A stretch of DNA of 12,403 nucleotides, taken from positions 1 through 12,403 of the forward strand of contig CALQZP010000029.1 of NCBI GenBank assembly GCA_943349725.1, written 5' to 3'. The DNA is from Candidatus Nomurabacteria bacterium. GTDB lineage: Bacteria; Patescibacteriota; Minisyncoccia; Phycocordibacterales; UBA10002. The first letter of the stretch is position 1. Each line of letters begins with the position of its first letter. Shown here piece after piece: positions 5,877-11,173 of this stretch. The notes under the pieces were generated by a model. That model saw only the letters and a program-made list of their open reading frames with translations. It was not told where the DNA came from and did no database searches. The position numbers and the translations under genes were made by a program.

Positions 5877-6812
5877 ATGACACGTACTCGTCCTCTCGTC
5901 GTAGGGTCAGTCGCATTCGACCTCATCTTTGGCATCCATGGAAAAATCCAGGATGAGATTTTGGTTGAGAAAGACGGAAAGCTTGGTCGGCAAAACTTGA
6001 TGTTCACCGCAAAATCCCGTGAGCACTTTTTCGGCGGGACGGGAGGCAATATTGCCTATGGACTTGGCCTCTTGAAGCAGAAACCGCTTCTGTTTTCACT
6101 TGCCGGACAGGATTTTGCGGGTAGCGGATTTCTCCCTCACCTCAAGAAAGCGGGGGTTGATTCACGGGTGGTGGTGGACGAAAAAGGATGGACGGCAACC
6201 TTCTACGGAATGTCCGACGAGCTCGGCCAGCAAATTGGTGTCTACCAGCCGAACGCGTACGAAAGGGTGCACACCATTCCCCTCTCAAAAACCATTTCGC
6301 CGAAAGACTGGCGTGATATTGGCGTTGCCATTTTCTCGGCCGGGACCGGTATGAGCATCTTGCGTCATATGAAAGAAGCGCGCGAAAAGTGTGGGAAGGA
6401 TACGCTGATTATTTTTGACCCCGGACAGGTTATCTCCATTTTTTACGACAAGGTGCTTCTTGAGAAAACCCTCGCGCTCGCCGACATCTTTATCGGCAAC
6501 GAAGTGGAAATAAAACAGCTTCAAACTATTCTCGGCTACGACATTGAGAAAGTTCTTGAAAAAGGTGTGCGTGCGGTGATTGAAACCCTCGGCGAAAAAG
6601 GCAGTGTCATTTACGAAGACGGGAAAACCACTCGGGTAAAGGCGGTCACGGTGAAAAAAGTGGTGGAGGTCACCGGCGCCGGTGACGCCTACCGCGCGGG
6701 AATGATAGCGAAACTGCTTGAAGGCAAAAACCTAAAGGAAGCCTGCGCATTCGGTGCCAAAATCGCATCCCTCTCGGTCGGCTCCCGCGGTGGCCAAAAC
6801 TACCGCGTGTAA
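5877..6812 (+). CDS. PfkB-family kinase, probable adenosine/nucleoside kinase
   Basis: This 311-aa ribokinase-fold protein has the N-terminal substrate-binding motif FFGGTGGNIAYGLG (51-64), NEVE at 208-211, TLGEKGS at 237-243, and the ATP/anion-hole motif VTGAGDAYRAG (265-275) with catalytic D270. It covers the full length of the family. PfkB kinases act on sugars or nucleosides, and sequence alone does not fix the substrate. Its place right after SAH hydrolase makes adenosine the best guess: adenosine to AMP would pull SAH hydrolysis forward and salvage the base. The start at ATG 5877 begins the fold and has no Shine-Dalgarno; an A/T-rich word repeat (CTAATTC, ATAATTC) precedes it. The gene converges on the 91-aa gene at 6942. 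Confidence 0.9.
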   Translation: MTRTRPLVVGSVAFDLIFGIHGKIQDEILVEKDGKLGRQNLMFTAKSREHFFGGTGGNIAYGLGLLKQKPLLFSLAGQDFAGSGFLPHLKKAGVDSRVVVDEKGWTATFYGMSDELGQQIGVYQPNAYERVHTIPLSKTISPKDWRDIGVAIFSAGTGMSILRHMKEAREKCGKDTLIIFDPGQVISIFYDKVLLEKTLALADIFIGNEVEIKQLQTILGYDIEKVLEKGVRAVIETLGEKGSVIYEDGKTTRVKAVTVKKVVEVTGAGDAYRAGMIAKLLEGKNLKEACAFGAKIASLSVGSRGGQNYRV

Positions 6813-6821
6813 ATTCTTGCA

Positions 6822-6899
6822 TTCGTATTCCCTCTTCCCCGTTCGTATCTTGTTCGTCTTTTTCTGTTCGTACCTGTTCGTATTCTTTTCTTGTTCGTA
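6822..6899. repeat. Degenerate TTCGTA repeat cluster
   Basis: Six copies of TTCGTA or TTCGTC start at 6822, 6842, 6853, 6867, 6877 and 6894, mostly preceded by TG. Spacing is irregular (10-20 bp), so it is not a fixed-period tandem repeat. The strand is strongly pyrimidine-biased. It fills the space between the stop codon of the kinase and the terminator of the opposing gene. Confidence 0.6.
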
Positions 6900-6903
6900 T
6901 TAT

Positions 6904-6936
6904 AAAAAAGAGGAGCTCGGCATTCCGATACTCCTC
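6904..6936 (-). terminator. Intrinsic terminator of the 91-aa gene
   Basis: On the minus strand GAGGAG, an internal loop, CGG, a 4-nt loop, CCG and CTCCTC form a stem, followed by TTTTTT (6904-6909). It starts 5 nt after the stop codon at 6942, which supports that ORF as a real gene. Confidence 0.8.
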
Positions 6937-6941
6937 CATGT

Positions 6942-7217
6942 TTACTGTTCAGTCGCATACGTGTACGCACGCGCACTCAAGATGAGTGTACATTCCTCTC
7001 TATTTGAGTGAAGCTCTAGATGCGGTTCAAACACAATGGCGTGTGCTCCGCGTTGTTTAGCTTCTCCAAAAAGAGTCGTCTTGGCACTTTCAAGTGCTAC
7101 GTTAAGAGTTGAGACTCCGTTTTTGTGGAAAGGAACCTCACACTCTATATATCCTGCGTCCTCGAAACGCCCTCGATTTTTTTCCATTTCTCCTTCTGTG
7201 GATTCATGTAAGTGCAT
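6942..7217 (-). CDS. Small alpha/beta protein of unknown function (91 aa)
   Basis: I do not recognise this protein with certainty. After a polar N-terminus (1-21) it reads as strand (YIECEVPF), loop, helix (TLNVALESAKTTLFGEAKQRG, about 37-57, cited by position), strand (AHAIVFEPHLEL), then a second strand (CTLILSARAYTY). This strand-helix-strand-strand pattern with a GA-A-V core is reminiscent of YbjQ/dodecin-like small proteins, but the similarity is only in outline. Support for a real gene comes from its signals: TGC-TATGCT lies 8 nt before ATG 7217 and an intrinsic terminator follows the stop by 5 nt. An internal ATG has GGAG only 2 nt before it, too close for a Shine-Dalgarno. It lies 24 bp after the methyltransferase stop. 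Confidence 0.72.
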   Translation of the reverse strand: MHLHESTEGEMEKNRGRFEDAGYIECEVPFHKNGVSTLNVALESAKTTLFGEAKQRGAHAIVFEPHLELHSNREECTLILSARAYTYATEQ

Positions 7218-7225
7218 CTATTTTC

Positions 7226-7234
7226 AGCATAGCA
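7226..7234 (-). promoter_or_regulatory. Extended -10 TGC-TATGCT, leaderless promoter of the 91-aa gene
   Basis: The minus strand reads TGCTATGCT, then 8 nt, then ATG 7217. It lies in the short gap after the methyltransferase stop, so the small gene can be transcribed on its own. The -35 is poor. Confidence 0.5.
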
Positions 7235-7241
7235 CACCTAC

Positions 7242-7736
7242 CTACTTTATATACAAATATACCGCTTTCTCTTTTTTAGTTGGTTCCCAGTTCGGGAATG
7301 GAAACGAATAAGAAACCACGCGTGCGCCAGGTCGAAGCTCCCTTTTCAGCTTCTCCTCAAGACGCGTCATAATGTACGGAATACCGTACACGACGATACC
7401 GTCAAACTGCGACGTATCTACATCCCAAAAGTTGCTCATATGTACGAAGGCTTTCCCCTCCACACCTTCCTTCTTGAAGTTTTGTTTTGATTTCAGAACG
7501 AGAAGCGGGTTGTGTTCGTAGCCGTGTGCCTCCGCACCCGCCTTTGCAATCGCGATAAGAAGTCTTCCGTCACCGCTCCCGAGGTCTACCATTTTCTCTC
7601 CCTGCTTGATGTCCAGCATCGCGATAATACGGGGAACATACTTCGTGCGAGTCGGGACATAAAAAGGTCCTCGATAGAGCCATACGAGCATAATGATGCT
7701 TCCAATAAGAACAGTTGCGGGAAAAATGATGGACAT
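7242..7736 (-). CDS. Membrane-anchored class I methyltransferase, FAM173/ATPSC-KMT-like
   Basis: This 164-aa protein begins with one hydrophobic segment (about residues 4-21), then YRGPFYVPTRTKYV. The Rossmann-like SAM-binding core follows: VDLGSGDGR (50-58, motif I), GYEHNP (72-77, acidic residue E74 for the SAM ribose) and FDGIVVYGIP (111-120). The C-terminal part reads LEEKLKRELRPGARVVSY then FPFPNWEP. From memory, this arrangement (membrane segment, YVP or FVP, DLGSGDGR, YG-P, L-PGARV, FPFP-W-P) matches FAM173 lysine methyltransferases such as the ATP synthase c-subunit methyltransferase. The substrate here is unknown and a c-subunit is only a hypothesis. SAH made by this enzyme could be cleared by the SAH hydrolase at 4539. 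ATG 7736 is chosen because it gives the membrane segment. Confidence 0.85.
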   Translation of the reverse strand: MSIIFPATVLIGSIIMLVWLYRGPFYVPTRTKYVPRIIAMLDIKQGEKMVDLGSGDGRLLIAIAKAGAEAHGYEHNPLLVLKSKQNFKKEGVEGKAFVHMSNFWDVDTSQFDGIVVYGIPYIMTRLEEKLKRELRPGARVVSYSFPFPNWEPTKKEKAVYLYIK

Positions 7737-7800
7737 ATGTTCAAAATATCTAATTTCTAATACCTAATTTCTAATTCACCCAAAAAATCGGCTTGCTCAT

Positions 7801-7963
7801 CTTATTCCTCCTTTCTTAAAGCCTGCCCGCCGAAGCCTTGGCGCAGGCGGGGAGGTGGCCAATAGGCCGGCTAAAGCTCGGGGCGAGCTTGCCCATAGAG
7901 AGGATTTTAGAAATCCCTCCCCGCCTCAGAAGGCGGTACTCCCTTTAAAAAGGGAGAACTAAG
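7801..7963. repeat. Inverted-repeat element B (163 bp)
   Basis: It begins CTTATTCCTCCTTTCTTAAA and its other end, read from the minus strand, begins CTTAGTTCTCCCTTTTTAAA, so the termini match element A. It also shares GGAGGGATTT and GGCCACCTCC with A, in the opposite orientation. It has extra GC-rich stems in the middle (for example around 7823-7850 and 7876-7892), making it longer than A. It ends 10 bp after the stop of the downstream-facing phosphatase gene. No ORF is inside. Confidence 0.75.
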
Positions 7964-7973
7964 AATACTGTAT

Positions 7974-8723
7974 CTATTTTATACATTCAAGAAATCCTAC
8001 AACGGCTTTATGGTCGCTCACTCCTTCCACCAGCCGAACCTCTGAAGCTACAAACCCCGGCGTCGTAAAGAGCCCGTCAACCATCACCTCAAGTTGCTTC
8101 GCGCGATGAAGCACCGGGTCCACCGAGCTCACATACTCCTCGGGAATATTATCTTTATAGCGCTTCGCAATCTCTCCCCACACCTCACGCCCACGGGGCG
8201 CATTAAAATCTCCGCAAAAGGCTATCTCCGAGAACTCGGCAAGCACCTTAAAAAGTGCTTGAATATCCCGATCCTGTTCTTCTGAAATATTCCCGTCGGG
8301 CGTCCAGGTAAAGTGAGTCGTACCAATAGTAAACCTGTCACCATCCTTCTCCACCTCTCGCCAGAGAAGAAGACGACGGTAGTCAATACTGTGTCGTGGA
8401 ACTTCCCCGGGCTGTCCATGATAATACAGAACTCCTCCCGCATGCACGGGAAGTTTGGTAAAAATGGCAACTCCTTGTGGTCCTTTTTCTGCGAGTTCTT
8501 CAGCGGATACCAGGTTACCGTCTACATACTTTATATCAACAATGGAGATCGGTTCAAAATACCCCGTCATTCCCAGAGCCTCTTCAAAGACCTTCCTATC
8601 CTTCTCAAAGACTTCCTGCAGACACACGACATCGGGTTGCTCCGCCTGCAAAAACGGAAGCACCTGTGGGAGGTGCTTATCCATCTCAATATTGAGCGAA
8701 ATAAGTTTGAGTTTTGCTGACAT
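7974..8723 (-). CDS. Endonuclease/exonuclease/phosphatase-family protein
   Basis: This 249-aa protein covers a complete EEP (DNase I-like) domain. Metal- and phosphate-site motifs are in order: SLNIE (9-13, N11), CLQEV (34-38, E37), GTTHFTW (134-140, H137), CGDFNAPRG (170-178, D172 and N174) and SDHKAVVG (236-243, D237 and H238). The family cuts phosphodiester or phosphate-ester bonds in DNA, RNA, lipids or inositol phosphates; the substrate cannot be read from sequence. No signal peptide or membrane segment is present, so it is probably cytosolic. It is not an obvious AP endonuclease of the XthA type. I chose ATG 8723 over TTG 8729 because TATACT lies 7 nt ahead of the ATG. The gene is flanked by a palindrome upstream and repeat element B downstream. 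Confidence 0.9.
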   Translation of the reverse strand: MSAKLKLISLNIEMDKHLPQVLPFLQAEQPDVVCLQEVFEKDRKVFEEALGMTGYFEPISIVDIKYVDGNLVSAEELAEKGPQGVAIFTKLPVHAGGVLYYHGQPGEVPRHSIDYRRLLLWREVEKDGDRFTIGTTHFTWTPDGNISEEQDRDIQALFKVLAEFSEIAFCGDFNAPRGREVWGEIAKRYKDNIPEEYVSSVDPVLHRAKQLEVMVDGLFTTPGFVASEVRLVEGVSDHKAVVGFLECIK

Positions 8724-8730
8724 GGACAAA

Positions 8731-8739
8731 AGTATACCA
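8731..8739 (-). promoter_or_regulatory. Extended -10 TGG-TATACT, leaderless promoter of the EEP gene
   Basis: The minus strand reads TGGTATACT, then 7 nt (TTTGTCC), then ATG 8723. This is the same arrangement as at msrB. No convincing -35 is present, which fits an extended -10 promoter. Confidence 0.6.
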
Positions 8740-8766
8740 AAGAAGGCGTCATTTGAGCACTGTCAC

Positions 8767-8806
8767 AAATTACCACATATCAGCGGTCGCTGATATGTGG
8801 TAATTT
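8767..8806. terminator. Near-perfect 40-nt palindrome between aminopeptidase and EEP genes
   Basis: AAATTACCACATATCAGCG (8767-8785) and its exact reverse complement (8788-8806) flank a 2-nt centre, giving a 19-bp stem. It lies 20 bp after the aminopeptidase stop and about 30 bp upstream of the EEP -10. The stem ends in AATTT on both strands, so it may end transcription, but a free T-tract is missing. An operator role for the EEP promoter is also possible. Confidence 0.6.
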
Positions 8807-8826
8807 AGCGTATTTGGACAAAACAC

Positions 8827-10041
8827 CTATATTTTGAACAGTCCGTTTTTGTAGATGACCTTCGTGCCTCCGTCCTTCATATGTGCCGTCACGGTACGTG
8901 GCGTGGTGGAGATAATATCCGTATGCACCGACGAATCGTTGTAGCCGAGGTCTTCCCAGTCCTTAGGCGAGAGCTCGCCTGGGTCATCCACGAAACAGTC
9001 GTGATAGGACTTTCCGAGCGCAAGGTGGGTGTTCCCGTATGGACCTCCCTGATTTTCGTCATAGAGCGTCTCGGCCATAAACTTCGTGATACGGCTGAAC
9101 CTACGGTCCGTGAGCGAATACTCCCCCATCTTGTCCGCGTTCTCGGTCGCAATCATCTGGAGTAGCACCTTTTCGTTTTTTCGCGCTATCGCCTTTACCA
9201 CCTTGCCGTTCTTAAACCACAATTGCACACCTTCAATAAGCACTCCGTAGCGATAGAGAGGTTGATTGAACCGTATCCACCCTTCCGTCCCACGCCAATC
9301 AGGCGAGGTAAAGTGTTCAAAGCTCGGAATGTTGCGCCCGCTCCCACACATCCATTGCCTTTTCTCGCCAAGGTGTACCCAAAGATCCGCGTCGGGACCC
9401 ACGACGTGGAGTTTCTCCATCGGAAGCGCGTTCAGCTTCAGTCGCAGTCTCTCCATTTCCTTAAAGATTTTGTTCCACTCCTTTATCGGGTCTTTCTTGT
9501 CCAAGAAACACGCCTTGATAATCTGTCCCCAGTATTCTTTCTCGGAAATCCCTGCTTCTTTCGCCATCGCATCCGTTCCGTAGAGTCCAAGTGTCCAGGT
9601 AAACTTACCCTTGTTCTCCTTCTCCCGACGCCAATCCATATATGGTTTCCACGCGAGTCCACGCTCCATAATTTTCTTCGGCGGAATACCTTCCAGTTCG
9701 TGCATATCCACCTCGCTCACAATAAAAATAGAGTGGTCAATCTCGTCCACCAGTCCCTTCGCATAGTGCTTCGGGAAAAACGCGAGCTGGTGCGGTTTCG
9801 CCAGTTCAAAAAACATCCGGTCAAACGGAAAACGGTCTCCCGAATCGGGTCGGTAGTCGGAAATAATATGAGCGCCCGCTTTCAAAATCGCGCGCTTGAG
9901 CTCCATATAGAGTGGCTTCGCTGCCTCGTAGCACACGAGGTGCACCACCTCCCCCTTCTTAATCCCCTTCCCGCTGTTCAGCGCGAAATTAACTAGCACA
10001 TCCGCGTACCGCTCTAAAATTTTCTGTGGTGGTGTGTACAT
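8827..10041 (-). CDS. M29-family metalloaminopeptidase
   Basis: This 404-aa protein matches thermophilic aminopeptidases of family M29 (AmpS/aminopeptidase T) over its full length. These cytosolic dimers use two metal ions to remove N-terminal residues. Likely ligands and active-site residues are E242 (NIPSFEHFTSP), E307 (MGEYSL), E329 (LYDEN), H339 and Y346 (NTHLALGKSY), and H373/D375 (SVHTD). At the first ligand site the family usually has GE before VF-T-P; here it is FE-HFTSP. A short insertion (QGGPYG) lies between DEN and the HLALG motif. There is no signal peptide. The start is ATG 10041; no Shine-Dalgarno precedes it within normal range, and repeat element C lies 12 bp upstream. Confidence 0.93.
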   Translation of the reverse strand: MYTPPQKILERYADVLVNFALNSGKGIKKGEVVHLVCYEAAKPLYMELKRAILKAGAHIISDYRPDSGDRFPFDRMFFELAKPHQLAFFPKHYAKGLVDEIDHSIFIVSEVDMHELEGIPPKKIMERGLAWKPYMDWRREKENKGKFTWTLGLYGTDAMAKEAGISEKEYWGQIIKACFLDKKDPIKEWNKIFKEMERLRLKLNALPMEKLHVVGPDADLWVHLGEKRQWMCGSGRNIPSFEHFTSPDWRGTEGWIRFNQPLYRYGVLIEGVQLWFKNGKVVKAIARKNEKVLLQMIATENADKMGEYSLTDRRFSRITKFMAETLYDENQGGPYGNTHLALGKSYHDCFVDDPGELSPKDWEDLGYNDSSVHTDIISTTPRTVTAHMKDGGTKVIYKNGLFKI

Positions 10042-10053
10042 GTTTGTTTTTGT

Positions 10054-10111
10054 CTTATTCTCCCTTTTCTAAAGGGAGCACTCCGATTCTTATCGGAGGA
10101 GGGATTTTTAT
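10054..10111. repeat. Inverted-repeat element C, 5' half only
   Basis: CTTATTCTCCCTTTTCTAAA, CTCCGAT/ATCGGAG and GGAGGGATTTTTA match the left half of element A almost base for base. Similarity stops near 10111, and the right half (GGCCACCTCC to GGAGGAATTAAG) is missing, so this copy is truncated. It sits directly upstream of the aminopeptidase gene and could supply promoter sequence to it. Confidence 0.7.
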
Positions 10112-10160
10112 AAAAAATGATCGTTCGTATTGCCAAAGATACCATACAATCACTTTTTGC

Positions 10161-10196
10161 AAAACAAAAAGGCCCGCCATACATGATGGACGAGCC
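10161..10196 (-). terminator. Intrinsic terminator of the zinc-ribbon gene
   Basis: On the minus strand GGCTCGTCCAT and ATGGCGGGCC pair over 10 bp with one bulged T and one G-T pair. A 5-nt loop separates them, and TTTTTGTTTT follows. It lies about 40 bp after the stop at 10236. Confidence 0.8.
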
Positions 10197-10235
10197 GTGA
10201 AAATTTGGGATTAAGGATATCTCCGACCGTACCGA

Positions 10236-10427
10236 CTAATTTTTCATCGCCTCTCGAAAAGCTTCAAACGCTTCCGTACATTTGTCACACAGAAGAACTT
10301 TTGGCTTTTTTCCTGCAAGCGCTTCGGCTTTTATGTGCTCGCCAGACACTGCACCAACAGCCTGATCCGCGGGAACCATTTCGGCTTTGCCGCATTTCGC
10401 GCATGTTACTTCTGTTTTCATGTTCAT
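10236..10427 (-). CDS. Small zinc-ribbon protein (63 aa)
   Basis: The protein has two CxxC pairs, C9/C12 (CAKC) and C47/C50 (CDKC), which predict one bound zinc, followed by a short C-terminal helix (TEAFEAFREAMKN). The segment between is Ala/Gly/Lys-rich and has no other motif. The family is not one I can name; similar small ribbon proteins are common in Patescibacteria. The start is uncertain: ATG 10425-10427 is preferred, ATG 10419-10421 would begin MKTEVTC, and GTG 10460 would add a stretch unlike the rest. The preferred start lies inside a perfect 14-bp inverted repeat (10420-10474), and an intrinsic terminator follows the gene. No Shine-Dalgarno is visible. Confidence 0.72.
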   Translation of the reverse strand: MNMKTEVTCAKCGKAEMVPADQAVGAVSGEHIKAEALAGKKPKVLLCDKCTEAFEAFREAMKN

Positions 10428-10474
10428 AGCAGTCTGTTGCCCATGCTCTGTGAGCCACACACTGCTATGAACAT
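10420..10474 (-). promoter_or_regulatory. Inverted repeat enclosing the zinc-ribbon start codon
   Basis: ATGTTCATAGCAGT (10420-10433) and ACTGCTATGAACAT (10461-10474) are exact reverse complements, 27 nt apart. In the mRNA the start region would be the 3' arm of the stem, so both ATG codons are paired or at its edge. A smaller stem (GCTC-ACA-GAGC) lies in the loop. This could control translation, or be a DNA operator or a mobile-repeat relic. Confidence 0.55.
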
Positions 10475-10536
10475 TTCTGCAAAGAGCGATTTCTCAATGA
10501 ATCCACTTCGCCCCTTGCGAAACGAACTCAATAAAG

Positions 10537-10556
10537 GGGTGAATCACTCATCACCC
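10537..10556 (-). terminator. Possible terminator after the lipoprotein gene
   Basis: GGGTGA and TCACCC form a 6-bp stem with an 8-nt loop, about 40 bp after the stop at 10594. On the minus strand only CCTTTATTG follows, so the T-tract is weak. Confidence 0.35.
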
Positions 10557-10593
10557 ACGAGTAAAGTTTTTCCAAGGTCTTTCAACCGGCCCA

Positions 10594-10920
10594 TCACTCC
10601 ACCGCCGGGTACGCCTTAGAAGAGATGAGCTCAACTCCTCTATTGTAGGATCTCCGGTGAAGGGTCATCTGGACCCGCACCGGTTGCCCATTGGTGAGTC
10701 GACCAACGGGGGTCGCCTTGTGCACCCGAAGGTACGCAAGAAGGTTGGTGGATGTTGTCTCCACCACCACCTCCCCGTTCGTCCCCTGCCCAACAACCTT
10801 CCAATGGTTGGTGGGGAAAAAGGTTTGGTTGAACTGACTTTTATCAGTCTCTCTGCACCCCGTTGTTAGCAAGGTTATGACCGCCACAAGGACGGCCCCG
10901 ACACCTACTTTGATTTTCAT
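10594..10920 (-). CDS. Small putative lipoprotein (108 aa)
   Basis: The N-terminus MKIKVGVGAVLVAVITLLTTGC is a lipoprotein signal by layout (cited as residues 1-22): a basic start, a hydrophobic core and a cysteine at position 22. The -3 residue is Thr where Leu is usual, so lipidation is likely but not certain. The mature part (about 86 residues) is rich in Thr, Val, Asn and Arg and alternates as beta strands. No known domain is recognised. ATG 10920 has no Shine-Dalgarno; it is preceded by a purine-rich single-stranded stretch and a large hairpin (10933-10985). A good promoter lies about 120 bp upstream, giving an unusually long leader for this window. Confidence 0.75.
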   Translation of the reverse strand: MKIKVGVGAVLVAVITLLTTGCRETDKSQFNQTFFPTNHWKVVGQGTNGEVVVETTSTNLLAYLRVHKATPVGRLTNGQPVRVQMTLHRRSYNRGVELISSKAYPAVE

Positions 10921-10932
10921 TTTGTTTGTTTA

Positions 10933-10985
10933 GTTAATTGTGGATTTGAAACCGGAATGTATCCAGACTCAAATCCGCAATTAAC
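10933..10985 (-). promoter_or_regulatory. Large hairpin in the lipoprotein mRNA leader
   Basis: GTTAATTGTGGATTTGA (10933-10949) and TCAAATCCGCAATTAAC (10969-10985) are complementary at 16 of 17 positions. The odd position is T-G, which pairs as a wobble in plus-strand RNA but is a C-A mismatch in the minus-strand mRNA. A small GGA/TCC stem lies in the loop. It ends 12 nt before ATG 10920. Confidence 0.6.
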
Positions 10986-11036
10986 CCAAAGAAAAAGAAA
11001 ACCTATTTTAAAGAACAACTGTTTTCGTCTTGCCCC

Positions 11037-11065
11037 ACGGTAGCATAGCTTGTGTATGCTGTCAA
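11037..11065 (-). promoter_or_regulatory. Promoter TTGACA-N17-TACCGT for the lipoprotein gene
   Basis: The minus strand has a perfect -35 TTGACA (11060-11065), 17-nt spacing and TACCGT (11037-11042). TGC precedes the -10, as in extended -10 promoters. The -10 itself matches only 3 of 6 bases. The spacer contains AGCATA/TATGCT, a 6-bp inverted repeat. The leader would be about 110 nt. Confidence 0.5.
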
Positions 11066-11116
11066 GCAAATGCACAGCACAAAATGGCCTGGTTAAAGGC
11101 TAAAATGGAAGAACTT

Positions 11117-11173
11117 GATTCCCGCCTTCCCTCCTTCGCTAAAAGCTACGGATGGGCACGGCGCGGGAATGAC
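11117..11173. repeat. Inverted-repeat element E overlapping the DoxX 3' end
   Basis: ATTCCCGC (11118-11125) and GCGGGAAT (11163-11170) are exact inverted repeats at the ends of a 57-bp unit, with CTTCGCT-AAA-AGCTACG forming an imperfect inner stem. From memory, GTAGCTTTTAGCGAAGGAGG-like sequence is a frequent dispersed repeat in Patescibacteria. The DoxX stop codon (11146-11148) and its last codons lie inside it. Confidence 0.55.

Noticed and set aside
9223..9996. 257-aa ORF antisense to the aminopeptidase
   Set aside because: It lies wholly within the M29 gene, whose motifs are complete; its translation has no recognisable domain and a His/Arg-rich composition typical of a shadow frame.
10933..10985. 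Integron attC-like site (GTTAATT ... AATTAAC)
   Set aside because: In an attC the outer ends read RYYYAAC then GTTRRRY. Here GTT is at the left end and AAC at the right, the reverse order, and no integrase or cassette array is present.
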